Shown here in pieces: positions 22,696 to 32,945 of a stretch of 64,000 bases of DNA; within the stretch, counting starts at the first letter, position 1; the number at the start of each line of letters is the position of its first letter. The notes beneath the pieces were generated by a model. The model did no database searches, had not been told where the DNA came from, and was given only the letters and a program-made list of their open reading frames with translations. Origin of the DNA: Galerina marginata (taxonomy: Eukaryota > Basidiomycota > Agaricomycetes > Agaricales > Galerinaceae); the NCBI GenBank assembly GCA_023014335.1, contig JAECYW010000012.1:992001-1056000 (forward strand), given 5' to 3'. The translations under genes and the position numbers were made by a program.

Positions 22696-24096
22696 TTACC
22701 TAATTCACCACAAGTTCCCCCAGAACTGATGGTAAAACCCCAATAGCGTCACATGTTACTGCAAGCTCACTGCAAAATCTCACAATTATGGCTGTAACAT
22801 TGTCACCTTTCTGTCTAAAATCATGATTTTAGGCTCATCCAAAGGATATTTATTGCACCTGTCTTTGTGTTAAGTTGTAGCCCAATCAAATGGTTGAAAC
22901 AGGTTAAAGCACATTTATATTGGTCCCTAGATTTTTGATAATGCAATGTCTCTTAACTGGACTGCAGTAAATGGTCTTCATTAGTCTTTGAAATTTGTGG
23001 TCCTAAGTGATCTGAATCTGGTTTAACATTTTCTTTCCCTGCGACTCAATCTGTAAGCCATACATGCAACAAGATAAACTCACTTCAACATCATCTGAGT
23101 CACCTTAAGTCCTCAGTAAATTCCCAAAAAGTATTAAAATCAGTCGACCAAAATATTTTAAAATCCTCAGCAATGTTTTTGGCAAGCCACAAAACATTTT
23201 AATCAGGTGTAAATGTTTTCTAGGGCTCAAAAAACATTTTCATAATGATTTTAAATGTTTTACAGCAGCCCAAAAACATTTTAATAATTGATGAAATGTT
23301 TTTGAGCAGCTCAAAAGCATTTTACAACAGGTGTAAATGTTTCAGAGTAGGTCAAAAACATTTAATAATTGGGAAACTCTTTTTCAGCAGCTCAAAAACA
23401 TTTTATAGTTGGTGAACTATTTTTCAGCAGCTAAAAAACATTTTTAGAACATGTGCAAATGTTCTAGAGTAGTTCAAAAACATTTTAATGATCAGTGTAA
23501 ATGTTTTATAGCAGCTTAAAGACATTTTCAGTCAAACCCAAAATGTTTTACAGGTATGAACAATCATTTCATGACCTGCACCAAGCATTTCAAGCCTCAA
23601 AAGAAGTCTATTTAAATTATCCAAAAATGTTCCATTGATTATATTGTTTGGAAGTCCAGTCCAGTCCAGTCTTTGACCCCCCAGAGGCCAGGACTGACAC
23701 TTGGACTGGTCTGCATTAGTCCAAGGACCAGATTAGATGCCAATTTTAGACATCTCTACATTTCATGGTGGAGATCGCAAACCACAAGAAGAATGTGTGG
23801 ACTTACAGCCGCAGGCAAAATCTTATCAGTGAGACCAATGCCGACCCCTGCCCAGACTGCAAAAGACTGCACAAAACCAAAAAAGACCAAGACTGCAGTC
23901 TTTTGCAGTCCTAAGACTGGTCTTAGTATTAATTATTTAAAACAGGTTGTGAACTGTTTTGCATGAGAAGCATCAAATATATCACTCGGTAGACTTAATC
24001 AAATGCTATTTAGGTTCAAAACAAGCCAAAGAATGTGAAATTCCATAAAGAATTGACAAAGAAACAAAATAATTAGAAATTATCCACTGTTTTTCA
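22696..24096. repeat. KDZ-1 left subterminal region with AAAACATTTT words
   Basis: Between 23130 and 23560 the words AAAACATTTT / AAATGTTTT and degenerate forms recur about every 25-40 bp on both strands. 23645-23935 is a decayed hAT-like MITE. No gene. Confidence 0.7.
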
Positions 24097-24659
24097 TAGT
24101 GTTTGAAAGTCCGGTCTGGTCCGGTCTTTTGGCCTCGAGAGCCTTAACCAAAGACCGAGACCGGTCTACAAGTTTCTCAAAACGCAAAAGACCGTACCAG
24201 GACCGCAAAAGACCGTTAACCGCGGTTTTTTGCGGTCCTTAGACTGGTCTCAGTCTGCACCGGTCAAAACCAGCTCAAGACCGGTTTCTTAGTAAAAATT
24301 TAATTAATATGACTCGGTAGAATTATTAACCTTCCCAATCGCTTTAAAACGAGCCCGAGAACGCTTATGTAGCCTCAAAACTGATGAAGTTATAAAAATA
24401 TTCCAAGTGATCTACCTTTTTTGATATATATTTTGGTACTTTGGTGATATCTCAACGAAAACTTGACTAAATTACATGATCTTAGACGCGTTTTGAAGGG
24501 TAAAGTTATGCGCATAAAAGACCGGTTAACGCAGACCGGTCTTTTTGCGGTCTCGAGATCTCAAAACCAAAAGACCAGACTGCCATCCAGTCTTTTCTGG
24601 TCCATGTCTGGCCTGGTTGGTGTTTTTGTCTGGTTTTGAGACCAGACTTCCAAACTCTA
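24097..24659 (-). mobile_element. hAT-like MITE (TAGTGTTTGG family), inverted copy
   Basis: Starts TAGTGTTTGAAAGTCCGG and ends TTCCAAACTCTA, the family in reverse orientation. Right terminus diverged; I could not match an 8-bp duplication. Confidence 0.75.
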
Positions 24660-25120
24660 ATTGATTATCCAAAATGTTTAACATGATCAGAAATCATTTA
24701 AGCTCCTTAAAACAATGCAAACATTGAACTTCATCCTACTCAGGACTCCACTTACCAAGTGTCTATTCCAAATACTTGGGAAATCAGACAAGAAACTGAT
24801 ATTGGAGGGTATAAAAATAGACAAACAGATAAAACTGAATGCCTAGATACACAAGTAAAGACAGGATAGGCCAGATAAGCCAGAGGATGATGAGTAAAGA
24901 CAGGACAGGCCAGATAAGCCAGAATATGATGAGTAATGACAGGACAGGCAAGCAAAGCCAGAATATGAGATAAGTAATGACAGGACAGCTATAACCAGCC
25001 AGGCCACACAACAATAGTAGAAGAAAGTAACAATAGAAGGACTGTAACTAGCTGAGACAATCATACCAAAACAAATCTTGAAATGCAGCAAGGAAAATAT
25101 AACAAAGCATCATGAAACAA
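24660..25120. other. Spacer with GACAGGACAGGCCAGA repeats
   Basis: 24840-25000 has three or four degenerate direct repeats of a GATGAGTAA(A/T)GACAGGACAGGC unit. 3' flank of the AT-hook gene. Confidence 0.5.
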
Positions 25121-28100
25121 CTAAACCTCACTGTGGAGCTGGTACCGTTCAAGTTCTTCAGCTTCCTCTTCATCCATATAATCGTCGTAATAATAAGGAG
25201 CCCGAGCTTGAGCCATTCTGCTGGATTCAGCAACAGGTTGGCGAGCTGGACCTGATACTGAGCGAGAATGTGCAGCATAACCTCCAGATTGTCCAGGAAG
25301 CCTTTGAGTAGATGCAGGTCCAGACACTGGACCAGGCTTTGAGCGAGTTTCAGCCCGAGACTGGGCCATGGAGGGTGCACGATGTAGAGATGGAGCAGTG
25401 GTGGGAACACGATTAGCAGGATGGAGGGGAGGAAGTGGACGAGATGAAGGAGGTTTTAAGAGCTGATGGTAGAAATCGTTGCTGGGAAGTTGAGTAGGTG
25501 GTGGTGGAACACCTGGGGCCATAAGAAAAGGCCTCTTCGTCACAGGAACTACAAGACGACGATAGGCATAGCGCCCCATGTCACCGCGGCGAGAGGTCTC
25601 AACCTCCTGCTCATAAGCATTGGCTTGTTGCTGGAGAACACGTATGTCAGGCTCATCATAGCGGCAAAGCTCATTGTCACCAGAAGGCTGGTCAACAATT
25701 TCGTAGCCCAAAAAATTGTCAGGTCCCTGAATAGGATGACGACCTGCAGGCACTTGAGGAAGGGCAACACGATGGGAGGAAGGAGGGGGAGGAGAAGGGG
25801 GAGGAGGAGAAAGAAGTGGGGTTCGGGCAATCACTGGACGTTTTGGAGCTGTTTGAGCAACTTTCTTCTTCTTCTTCTCTTGGACATCCCTTGCATAAAG
25901 AAGAGTGATACCCTGGTCACTGACAACAAGAGGTATCTCTCCAAATGCCACTGATCCAACAATCACTCCCTTTTCCTCTGTTCAAGACTAGGTAAGAGTC
26001 TGGAAAGCACACCAAAATAAAAAGGAAGACATACCAGAAGTCCAGGGTACCACCTTCAGCTCCCCATCAGAGCACAGTTCAAAGAGGTGCTTCCAGTCAG
26101 ACAACCCCAGTTTGGCACAGTCAAAATACCGCCCAGGTATATGAAGAAGCCCATGGGGCCAGGACACGATTCGGAGGCAGTAGGTAACAGCAAGAGTCCC
26201 AAATTTCGACCAAGACATTGTGTTCCGGATAGCAGCTGTCGACACACAAGAGATAATGCCATCTAAAGGTAAATCAGACAAAGAATCAGAAGAGGAAGCA
26301 AACAAATAACATACTGAGCATATTGAGAAGTCGCATGGTAAAAACATTTCGAAAGTCGTAGGCAACTGCATTATCAACACCTTCCTTCCGGATAGGAACA
26401 ATCTTAGGCTCGACATCAAGCCTATCCGCTCGTTGTTTGCCTTTCCGATCCACAGCAGATTTAGATCTGAAAGCGAGTTGGTCAGAACGTGAAAGGATGA
26501 TAAGATAAGAACATACAAAACAGGTTCACCCGCGGCCAGCTGCTTGCCACAGCTCCCTTTGTTGATGGTCTCAGCAACCTTGGCTTTACCAATGATGCTA
26601 CTAAATGGTCAAAGTTAGCATCAGGACTGCAAAGCAAAGAGCAGTTGATTACCTCAACATCCCCACAAACATGTCGACCAAGTCTTGGACCATGACTTTA
26701 TTTTCTGGCTCTCTGATCATCTCAACCACAAGGTCAGAAGCAGTTACGATGCCCGAAAGCTGGCGGGCAGCTTGATCAGTGCCGGTGTAGAGGGCAAAGT
26801 TTATATGGTGAATATCCGGGTTGAAACGACCAAGGGAGGTTAACTTCAAAATCTCATGAGCAAACGTGAAATTTTGTAAGGATTAAATTAAAACTTACAG
26901 TAGTCTTGACTTCGGCCACATTGTCGTTCATCCGACTGACTGGAGCCTTCAAAGCCCCAGGAAGTCCGGCGAGTTCTTCAATGGTATTGCCCAGTTCTTT
27001 TTTGAAGGCCAGGATTTCCTCTTCGGTGTGCTTCTGAGGATCGGTGCTCTCCACATAGAGACCACGAGCACGAATGACAAAACCATCACCTATTAAAAAC
27101 AAAGCTGTTAGTAAATAGAATGTCATACGATGAAAACATATAACATACGGCCTTCCCCGGGTACCCGACTAGCCCGCGCCTCAACAGCTTGGTGTTGATT
27201 CCAAGGGTTCGGCGCACGATGGAAAAGGCGCCTGAGCTTGGCCTTCGTGTATACAGTCTCCACTGTTAGCCGATTCCTCGAAGAGATATCTTTGGCTTCA
27301 GCCTCAGTACGCACTCCGAAATCTTCACACTCTTCATCGGCCACTTTTGATGTCCTACCGGCTCGAGCTTCTTCGTTTTGCCCGCTGGCCACGTCACCCG
27401 TCGAACGATCCTCGTCGCCAGGGATGGTAGCCGGAGGGGCGCCTTTGGGATCTTGTCGCCTGGTGGTTCTGTCGACGTACGCCGCGTCATCCGGTGGTGC
27501 CGGGCTGGATGCGACTACTTCGGCGTCCAAATCCTCTCCAGTAAGCGGTGCGCTCGACTGCACCACTTCGGCCTGAAGAGTGCTGTCGTCGTCGTCGTCC
27601 CCATCTTTGTCAACTGAAATTGACCTCCGGTTTCGAAAGGCCCTCGTAACCTTTGCAGCACGCTCCGTTTCCTCGAAGTCACTCCCCGACAAGTCACTCT
27701 CCAGAGGCGGAGAGGCAGCGAAAAGGCCGCGGGCAATTCTAGTGGGCATGCCAGGAGGACCCGCCGAGAACACATCCACCGAAGGTGCTCGAGGAGGCTG
27801 TGCGACATCTCGAGATGATGGGTACCCTGCCCGACCACCCCCAGAATTCCCATCGCTATCATTGGCACCAGGCTCATCGTGGTTGGTGTCGTTGGTGTCC
27901 TCATTTCCTCCTTCGTGATCCTTGTCAGGACCACCGTCGCGGCGGCCACCGTGGGCAGGGCCATCATCCGGTGCTTCCTCGTCCTCGGTCTCGGTCTCAT
28001 CATCGTCGTCGTCTTCATTGCTGGCCCGACGGGGTTTACGGCCTTTCTTGCGCTTCAGCGCACCTGCCAGCCTGCGAGCTTTCACGAAGGCCTCCCTAGC

Positions 28101-29131
28101 CTGAAGCTCTTTCTTGGTGTGGTATTTACGCTGCCACTTCTTGGTGACGGCGTGGCTGTAGCCCTCATCCTCGCTGGCCAATTTGGTGTATCCAGGGGAC
28201 CGGCGACGAGGAGTCGGTCGAACGCTAACCGGAAGAGGCGCTCTATTGCAAAAAAGAGTCAAAAAAATGAATGCATAAATAAGTAGAGAGACACCTACGC
28301 AGGCGGTGGATTGGCCATCCTATTGAAGAAGACAGTCAGCAAAACATACACAAGGCGACATGTCTGAACAAACTTACAAACGTGCAGAGGCGCGCGTAAC
28401 CCTCGGAGCCGGACTAAGAAAATAATTCAGCATAGGTTTCAGTGCCTACGTGGCGGTCATCGGGATTGGAAACTCGGTGACACAGTCTGCCAATAATGGG
28501 AACAAATATGCGCGATGTATTCAGCACAAGTCCTCCACAAATGACCGATATTGTCAGCCCAACCCCAACCGGGTTAAGCAAAGAGAAGATGTGCGAGGTA
28601 GTCTGCACAACTTCTCCTCATTAGGCGAGGTAGTCTGCCCAAAGGTTTCCACATCCACCAGCTGGCCACGTAGGGAAGCAGAGCCAAAAATTACTAACAT
28701 TGAGGGAGGTGCAGCAGCAAGGCCTTTGGGAGGACGACCACGAGGACGCTGGAGGAGTCTATGAGGACCGACAATCATGAAGTAGCAGGAGCAATACCTT
28801 TACGGGAGGTTCGCCATCCTCCTCCGAACTTTCACGTTCGCCGTCGTCGGCGCTTTCTTCGGCCACACGCTTTCCAGGGGGACGACCGCGACGTTTCTGT
28901 GAATATGGCCGTGAGTTGTGAACCTGTTAGGAGGCAGGCGGAGGTACCTTGAGCACCTTCGCTCTGGCTGAAGGTCGCGCCAACTCTTCGCGTTCGTCGT
29001 CGGCGCTCTCGTCCTTTCGATCGTTCTGGAGGCGTAGGTGAGGACGAGAAGTTGAGCGAGCAAAACGAACTAACCTTGGAGGATTTGTCAGCCTTTTTGA
29101 AATCATCCGGAGCTTTGCGTTTGGACGGCAT
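25121..29131 (-). CDS. KDZ-1 cargo: 13-exon gene for a 1045-residue AT-hook protein
   Basis: Exons read on the minus strand: 29131-29075, 29025-28948, 28896-28798, 28748-28699, 28413-28378, 28319-28299, 28242-27149, 27089-26899, 26843-26653, 26600-26517, 26466-26315, 26262-26035 and 25977-25121. The sum is 3138 nt, exactly 1046 codons; all introns are GT-AG. Start MPSKRKAPDDFKKADKSSK. Two AT-hooks lie within about residues 46-95 (KRRGRPPGKR and RPRGRPPKG). A basic segment (KWQRKYH...KRKKGRKPRR), a long acidic disordered region, then a folded-looking C-terminal part follow: NTMSWSKFGTL...WPHGLLHIPG...LKVVPW, then GEIPLVVSDQGITLLYARDV and a Pro-rich tail. The C-terminal part has a diverged homologue at 57788-59950. 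A nuclear DNA-binding partner of transposition is an inference. Confidence 0.78.
28512..28639. repeat. 14-bp motif cluster 1 (within AT-hook gene introns)
   Basis: Three copies in inverse orientation: GCGATGTATTCAG (28512-28524), GCGAGGTAGTCTGC (28593-28606) and GGCGAGGTAGTCTGCC (28624-28639). They fit the reverse of the consensus CWGAMTACMTCGCC. Confidence 0.75.
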
Positions 29132-30070
29132 GGTTCAAAACCAAAAAAATGGGGGGAAAGGATAGGAAGAATCGCCAGTGCGATGCCTTAAGTACCCGTA
29201 GGGTTTTCCAGACCCTGGCAAGGTCCCAGGATAGTCTGGGAGTTAAGACCCAGTTAGGCCAACGGAGGTAAGTTTTCGGTGACAGAATCTGTCGACGTGT
29301 ATTTCAGGTTCGTGGGGCCTCGAAATTTTTAGTTCCATATCAAAAATTCAATATAGGTAAATGCTAGGAGCGGCGATCAACACGAATTTCCAAGCCGTTA
29401 AATGTATATTCCAACATACCGCGACTTCTCTGAAGGACATTTAGGTTTGGGGGATGCTTTGAGCAGGTCTGGATCGTGCCTGACGAACGTTTTCTAGACC
29501 CAATCATGGGGTGTTCTGTTGGGATTGTTTCAGACAAAATCTATTGAGGACGACAGAAACGGCATTACCCAACTTCCTGGTTTGTCAGCGCACTAAGATC
29601 ACTCCAACTCAAATATTTGATATTGTTAAATGCTAGATAGAAGCCGTAATCAACGCGCATTCTCAAGCTGTTAGTAAAATAAATACGACAACATACACGA
29701 CTTATTCGACAGTCACCGTCATAGCATTCAAATAGTGCTCGACTCGAGGCAGTTTGGGACTGCAGTCTTAGGAAACAGAAGTACATATTGACTGATTATA
29801 GACCCGATGGTTAGTTCTTGGTAGCAGAATGGCATAACGAAGTTACCCATTGAAACAGAAGACAGCAGGCTCTCGGAAAAGCACAGTTGGGGGGCGAAAC
29901 CCGTGGAAAGCAGAAAGTCGAGGGGCGTTTCAAAGAACTTGGTTGCTGGTGTAGTTGGAGTCGTCGATGTGGCGAAAGATGATACTATGTCCCTGTTCGA
30001 ATAGATATCGCCGGGTACGGTTGGAAAGGTGGAACACGCCGAAGATGACACTGAAGTCAAGAAACCGAGG
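29132..30070. other. Upstream flank of the AT-hook gene
   Basis: No gene supported. A diverged duplication links about 29340-29430 with 29620-29710 (AAATGCTAG...GCCG(T/A)...AATCAAC-like blocks). Confidence 0.45.
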
Positions 30071-30073
30071 GAT

Positions 30074-30375
30074 TTTCGCGCAGGTGGGTGTCGTTTGGGA
30101 GCAAGGAATCGATATGGGGAGCCAAAATCTAAGAAATAAACGTCAGAACTGAGGATTTAGAGAAGCGGATTGACAAACACCAGACATGGAAACGGAGTGG
30201 GAAGTGTGGATGAAAAACCAGACAAGACGCAGGTGGGAGTCGTATGGGCGCAAGGAATCGACATGAGAAACAAAGATTCTAAGAAAAAATCGTCAGAACT
30301 ATGAATGTAAAGTAGCGGACTGACAAACCCTGGGCATAGAAACGGAGCGCGCGCGGATGAAAAACCAGACAACGA
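30074..30375. repeat. Tandem duplication of about 148 bp
   Basis: Two adjacent similar units, the first from GCAGGTGGGTGTCG, the second from GCAGGTGGGAGTCG (about 30227), sharing GCAAGGAATCGA, CGTCAGAACT and GGATGAAAAACCAGAC. Confidence 0.75.
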
Positions 30376-30402
30376 CGACCTCACATACTTCACGAAGCAG
30401 CC

Positions 30403-31020
30403 CACGATGTATTCAGTGAGCTGCAGGGAAGTAATACGGCGAGGTAGTCTGCCGTTGTAGGTTGGGCAAGGTATTCAGCCCGTGTCGTTCTCACATCGTG
30501 CCCACAGCGGCAGACAATGAAGACGAGGCAGCTCACGATGGAGTCAGTGAGCTGCTAGGACACGGCGAGGTAGTCTGCCGCGTTGCTGGGACGAGGTAGT
30601 CAGCCCAGGTCGAAATCCCATCATGCACGATGGGGTAGACGATGGAGAGTAGATAAAACCCAAACAAAGCTGTTGCCAAACAGCGGTCCGTTGACAAACA
30701 ACGCGCGCATCGCGTTCAAATTTGGCCAGAGTCCAAAATTGAGTCACGAGACCGTGGCACTTGTCTTCGAAATCCGTCAAGTCCAATCGCGACTGATAAC
30801 AGCTTATCTTCATTCCCTCCCTGTCGAGAACGTCGGACCTTCCAGGCTGAATACATCGCCTATTCACAATGAGCTGACTTCCTCGCTCGTTGTCAGCATA
30901 TCGGAGCTGAATTCATCGCTCCCAAAGCTACCCTTTCCCAATCTCGAGGGCGCCTGCATCGCGCCCAACTTCCTACAGGCTGAATACCTCGCCTGCTCTC
31001 CCAGAGCTGAATACATCGCT
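30403..31020. repeat. 14-bp motif cluster 2 (orientation switches at about 30,700)
   Basis: Inverse copies at 30403-30416, 30438-30453, 30464-30480, about 30535-30546, 30564-30579 and 30591-30605. Direct copies at 30845-30860 (GGCTGAATACATCGCC), 30905-30919, 30978-30993 (GGCTGAATACCTCGCC, intermediate between the two variants) and 31006-31020. Confidence 0.78.
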
Positions 31021-31185
31021 CACAGTTTAGAAACGAGCTCAATCGTTCGCTCCATCGCTCAACTTCACCGTCGCTTCGAGCAGGGTTCCTATCCTCAAAA
31101 CACGGCGCACCCCACGGACTACCCCTCGACACCGACCTCGTTTCCAATCGCGCTTCGCCTGCCCTTCTCCATCTCGCACTATTCC

Positions 31186-31972
31186 TAATCTCAGGGTTCC
31201 AGAGAACCTTTTCGTACTCTCCAATCCGCCCTGAAGCACCTACACGATAATGCCCGGAAAGAATTGCTTGAAGGCATCAAAGCTGACTGTATGTAGGCCC
31301 ATGATAATTGTTCTGTTGTATCTAATGAGATCTCAAATAGAAATGGGGCCCTACTACCGAAGTATAACGTCCTCGTCGTCCGTCTTGTCCCTTGATACCG
31401 CCTTCCTTGCTGAGATGGACAAGGCCAATCTCGACGAACGACTAGCTGAAGCGGAGAAGATAGAAGGAGAGTCCGAGATTTCGGATGCTCCCAAGGCGAG
31501 GGCTAATTATCTGGCAGGGATAGGAGACAAGGTGTGTACCTTAGGCCTTGGCTCACGCATCGATATCGTTTTGACGATCGTCCGCATAGGATTCGTCTTC
31601 AGCGACACCGATACTGTCACCACGAACATGACCAAAGACGAGAAGTAAGTCTGCCTCATTCCTTATGCAATGCGCATTGACCAACAACTCCTCAGAATCA
31701 TCGACGAAGGGGGAGACTGAGACCGGCGGAACCGACTCAAAGACCTACGACGGCCTCCACCTCATTTCGATTTGCCAATTCAAGCGGGGCGTTTGGCATC
31801 AGCGTTGAATTTGTTGACCAGTACGTTCAGCCATCACTCCTCTCTGATATCTTGGAAGGCTGCTAAATTGTTTTCTTTGGTTAGTGAGCTCTCGCGGTTT
31901 ATTGCCAACAGCAGACTGCATTGTTCCAATGACGAGGTGCGCGGGATTGTAGGAACGACACGGCCGTCATGA
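31186..31972 (+). pseudogene. Captured fragment of RPN7 (26S proteasome regulatory subunit)
   Basis: Matches, in order, the fungal Rpn7/PSMD6 protein: ARKELLEGIKAD before an intron (GTATGT at about 31292), then MGPYYRS...LDERLAEAEK, EGESEISDAPKARANYL, IGDK before an intron, then GLGSRIDIVLTIVRIGF, an intron, IIDEGGD-stop-DRRNRLK (Trp to TGA), a frameshifted QFKRG, and directly FGISVEFVD, an intron, and LSRFIANSRLHC...TTRPS. Family knowledge: Rpn7 is a lid subunit of about 390-430 residues; its TPR and PCI parts are joined here by a deletion. Premature stop, shift and deletion make it non-functional. Retained introns mean it was taken as genomic DNA, not via cDNA. It sits between the motif clusters inside KDZ-1. 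Confidence 0.88.
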
Positions 31973-32480
31973 GACGGTGGTCAAATGAGGTGATGTGTTG
32001 CTAAATGAGGTGTAGAGGTTGAGCAATGTTCTGTACTGAGCATTGACTTCATGGTTATGTATAGCAAATGACAAGCATCATTCATCTAACGTTCCAAGAA
32101 CTGTATTTCTTTCAGATAATCTTAACTTTGAATATAATTTCACCATGCAATCATATAATTGCAGTTCTGTTTCCGTTCCGAATTCAACAGAATTTTAACA
32201 TAAGTAATATACTGCAAGAGTAAGATATGATTCTATGGATTGCTATATTTATTATGTCCAGAACGGCTACATAAATCATCTCTTTACAATCTTATCGGGG
32301 GCGTAACTCTTCGCGCTGGTAACTAGTCACGTGATTTTGTAACGTTTGTCACAAAGGACGATTTCGGACTTTGATCGATTTCCTACTGTGATCTTTCTTC
32401 ATCTCGTCCACCACCGCCCAAAATCGACAGGTAGCGCCGGTAAGCCCCCGATCCCTTCCTATCTCTTTTGTTTTGTTCGA
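31973..32480. other. AT-rich spacer
   Basis: No gene. Joins the RPN7 remnant to the 32486-32839 motif array. Confidence 0.4.
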
Positions 32481-32485
32481 GGACT

Positions 32486-32839
32486 GGCAGACTACCTCGC
32501 CGTCCTCTGCTGGGGTCTGAATACATCGACCCTTCGCAATTATCTTCCCTCGCGCTTCGAGGACTGGCAGACTACCTCGCCGTCCTCGACCCTTCGCGTT
32601 TCCTTTCGCTCAAGGACTGGCAGACTATCTCGCCGTCCTCTGCTGGGGTCTGAATACAACGACCCTTCGCATTTCCATTGGCTCAAGGACGGGCAGACTA
32701 CCTCGCCGTCTTTGCGGGGGTCAGAATACATCGACCCTTCGCAATTTTCTTCCCTCGCGCTTCGAGGACTGGCAGACTACCTCGCCGTCCTCGACCCTTC
32801 GCGTTTCCTTTTGCTCAAGGACTGGCAGACTATCTCGCC
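32486..32839 (+). repeat. Motif array upstream of the 859-residue cargo gene
   Basis: Six copies of GGCAGACTA(C/T)CTCGCC at 32486, 32566, 32619, 32692, 32771 and 32824, alternating with CTGAATACA(T/A)CGACC variants and CGACCCTTCGC. A degenerate tandem array with spacing of about 53-80 bp, ending about 105 bp before the gene start. Confidence 0.88.
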
Positions 32840-32945
32840 GTCTCCATTGGCCTTTCGCGAGTTTCGGCCTCGATTCGCTTGCGCTGTGTTGTTGTTGATG
32901 TTCTGATGCATGTTTTCTTTTTTTTGCAGAAGTTTGTTCGATACC

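Noticed and set aside
24752..25091. Overlapping short ORFs, Leu/Ser/Cys rich
   Set aside because: Translations of degenerate direct repeats in the 3' flank of the AT-hook gene.
26035..26518. 176-codon ORF read through 25988-26518
   Set aside because: It runs through two introns; the spliced frame (RSKSAVDRKGKQRADRL) is the coding one and keeps the gene's frame.
31250..31648. Separate 132-codon gene
   Set aside because: It is part of the RPN7 fragment read through introns; not an independent gene.
32486..32839. CRISPR-like array
   Set aside because: Eukaryotic context, degenerate repeats, spacers not of uniform length and themselves repetitive.
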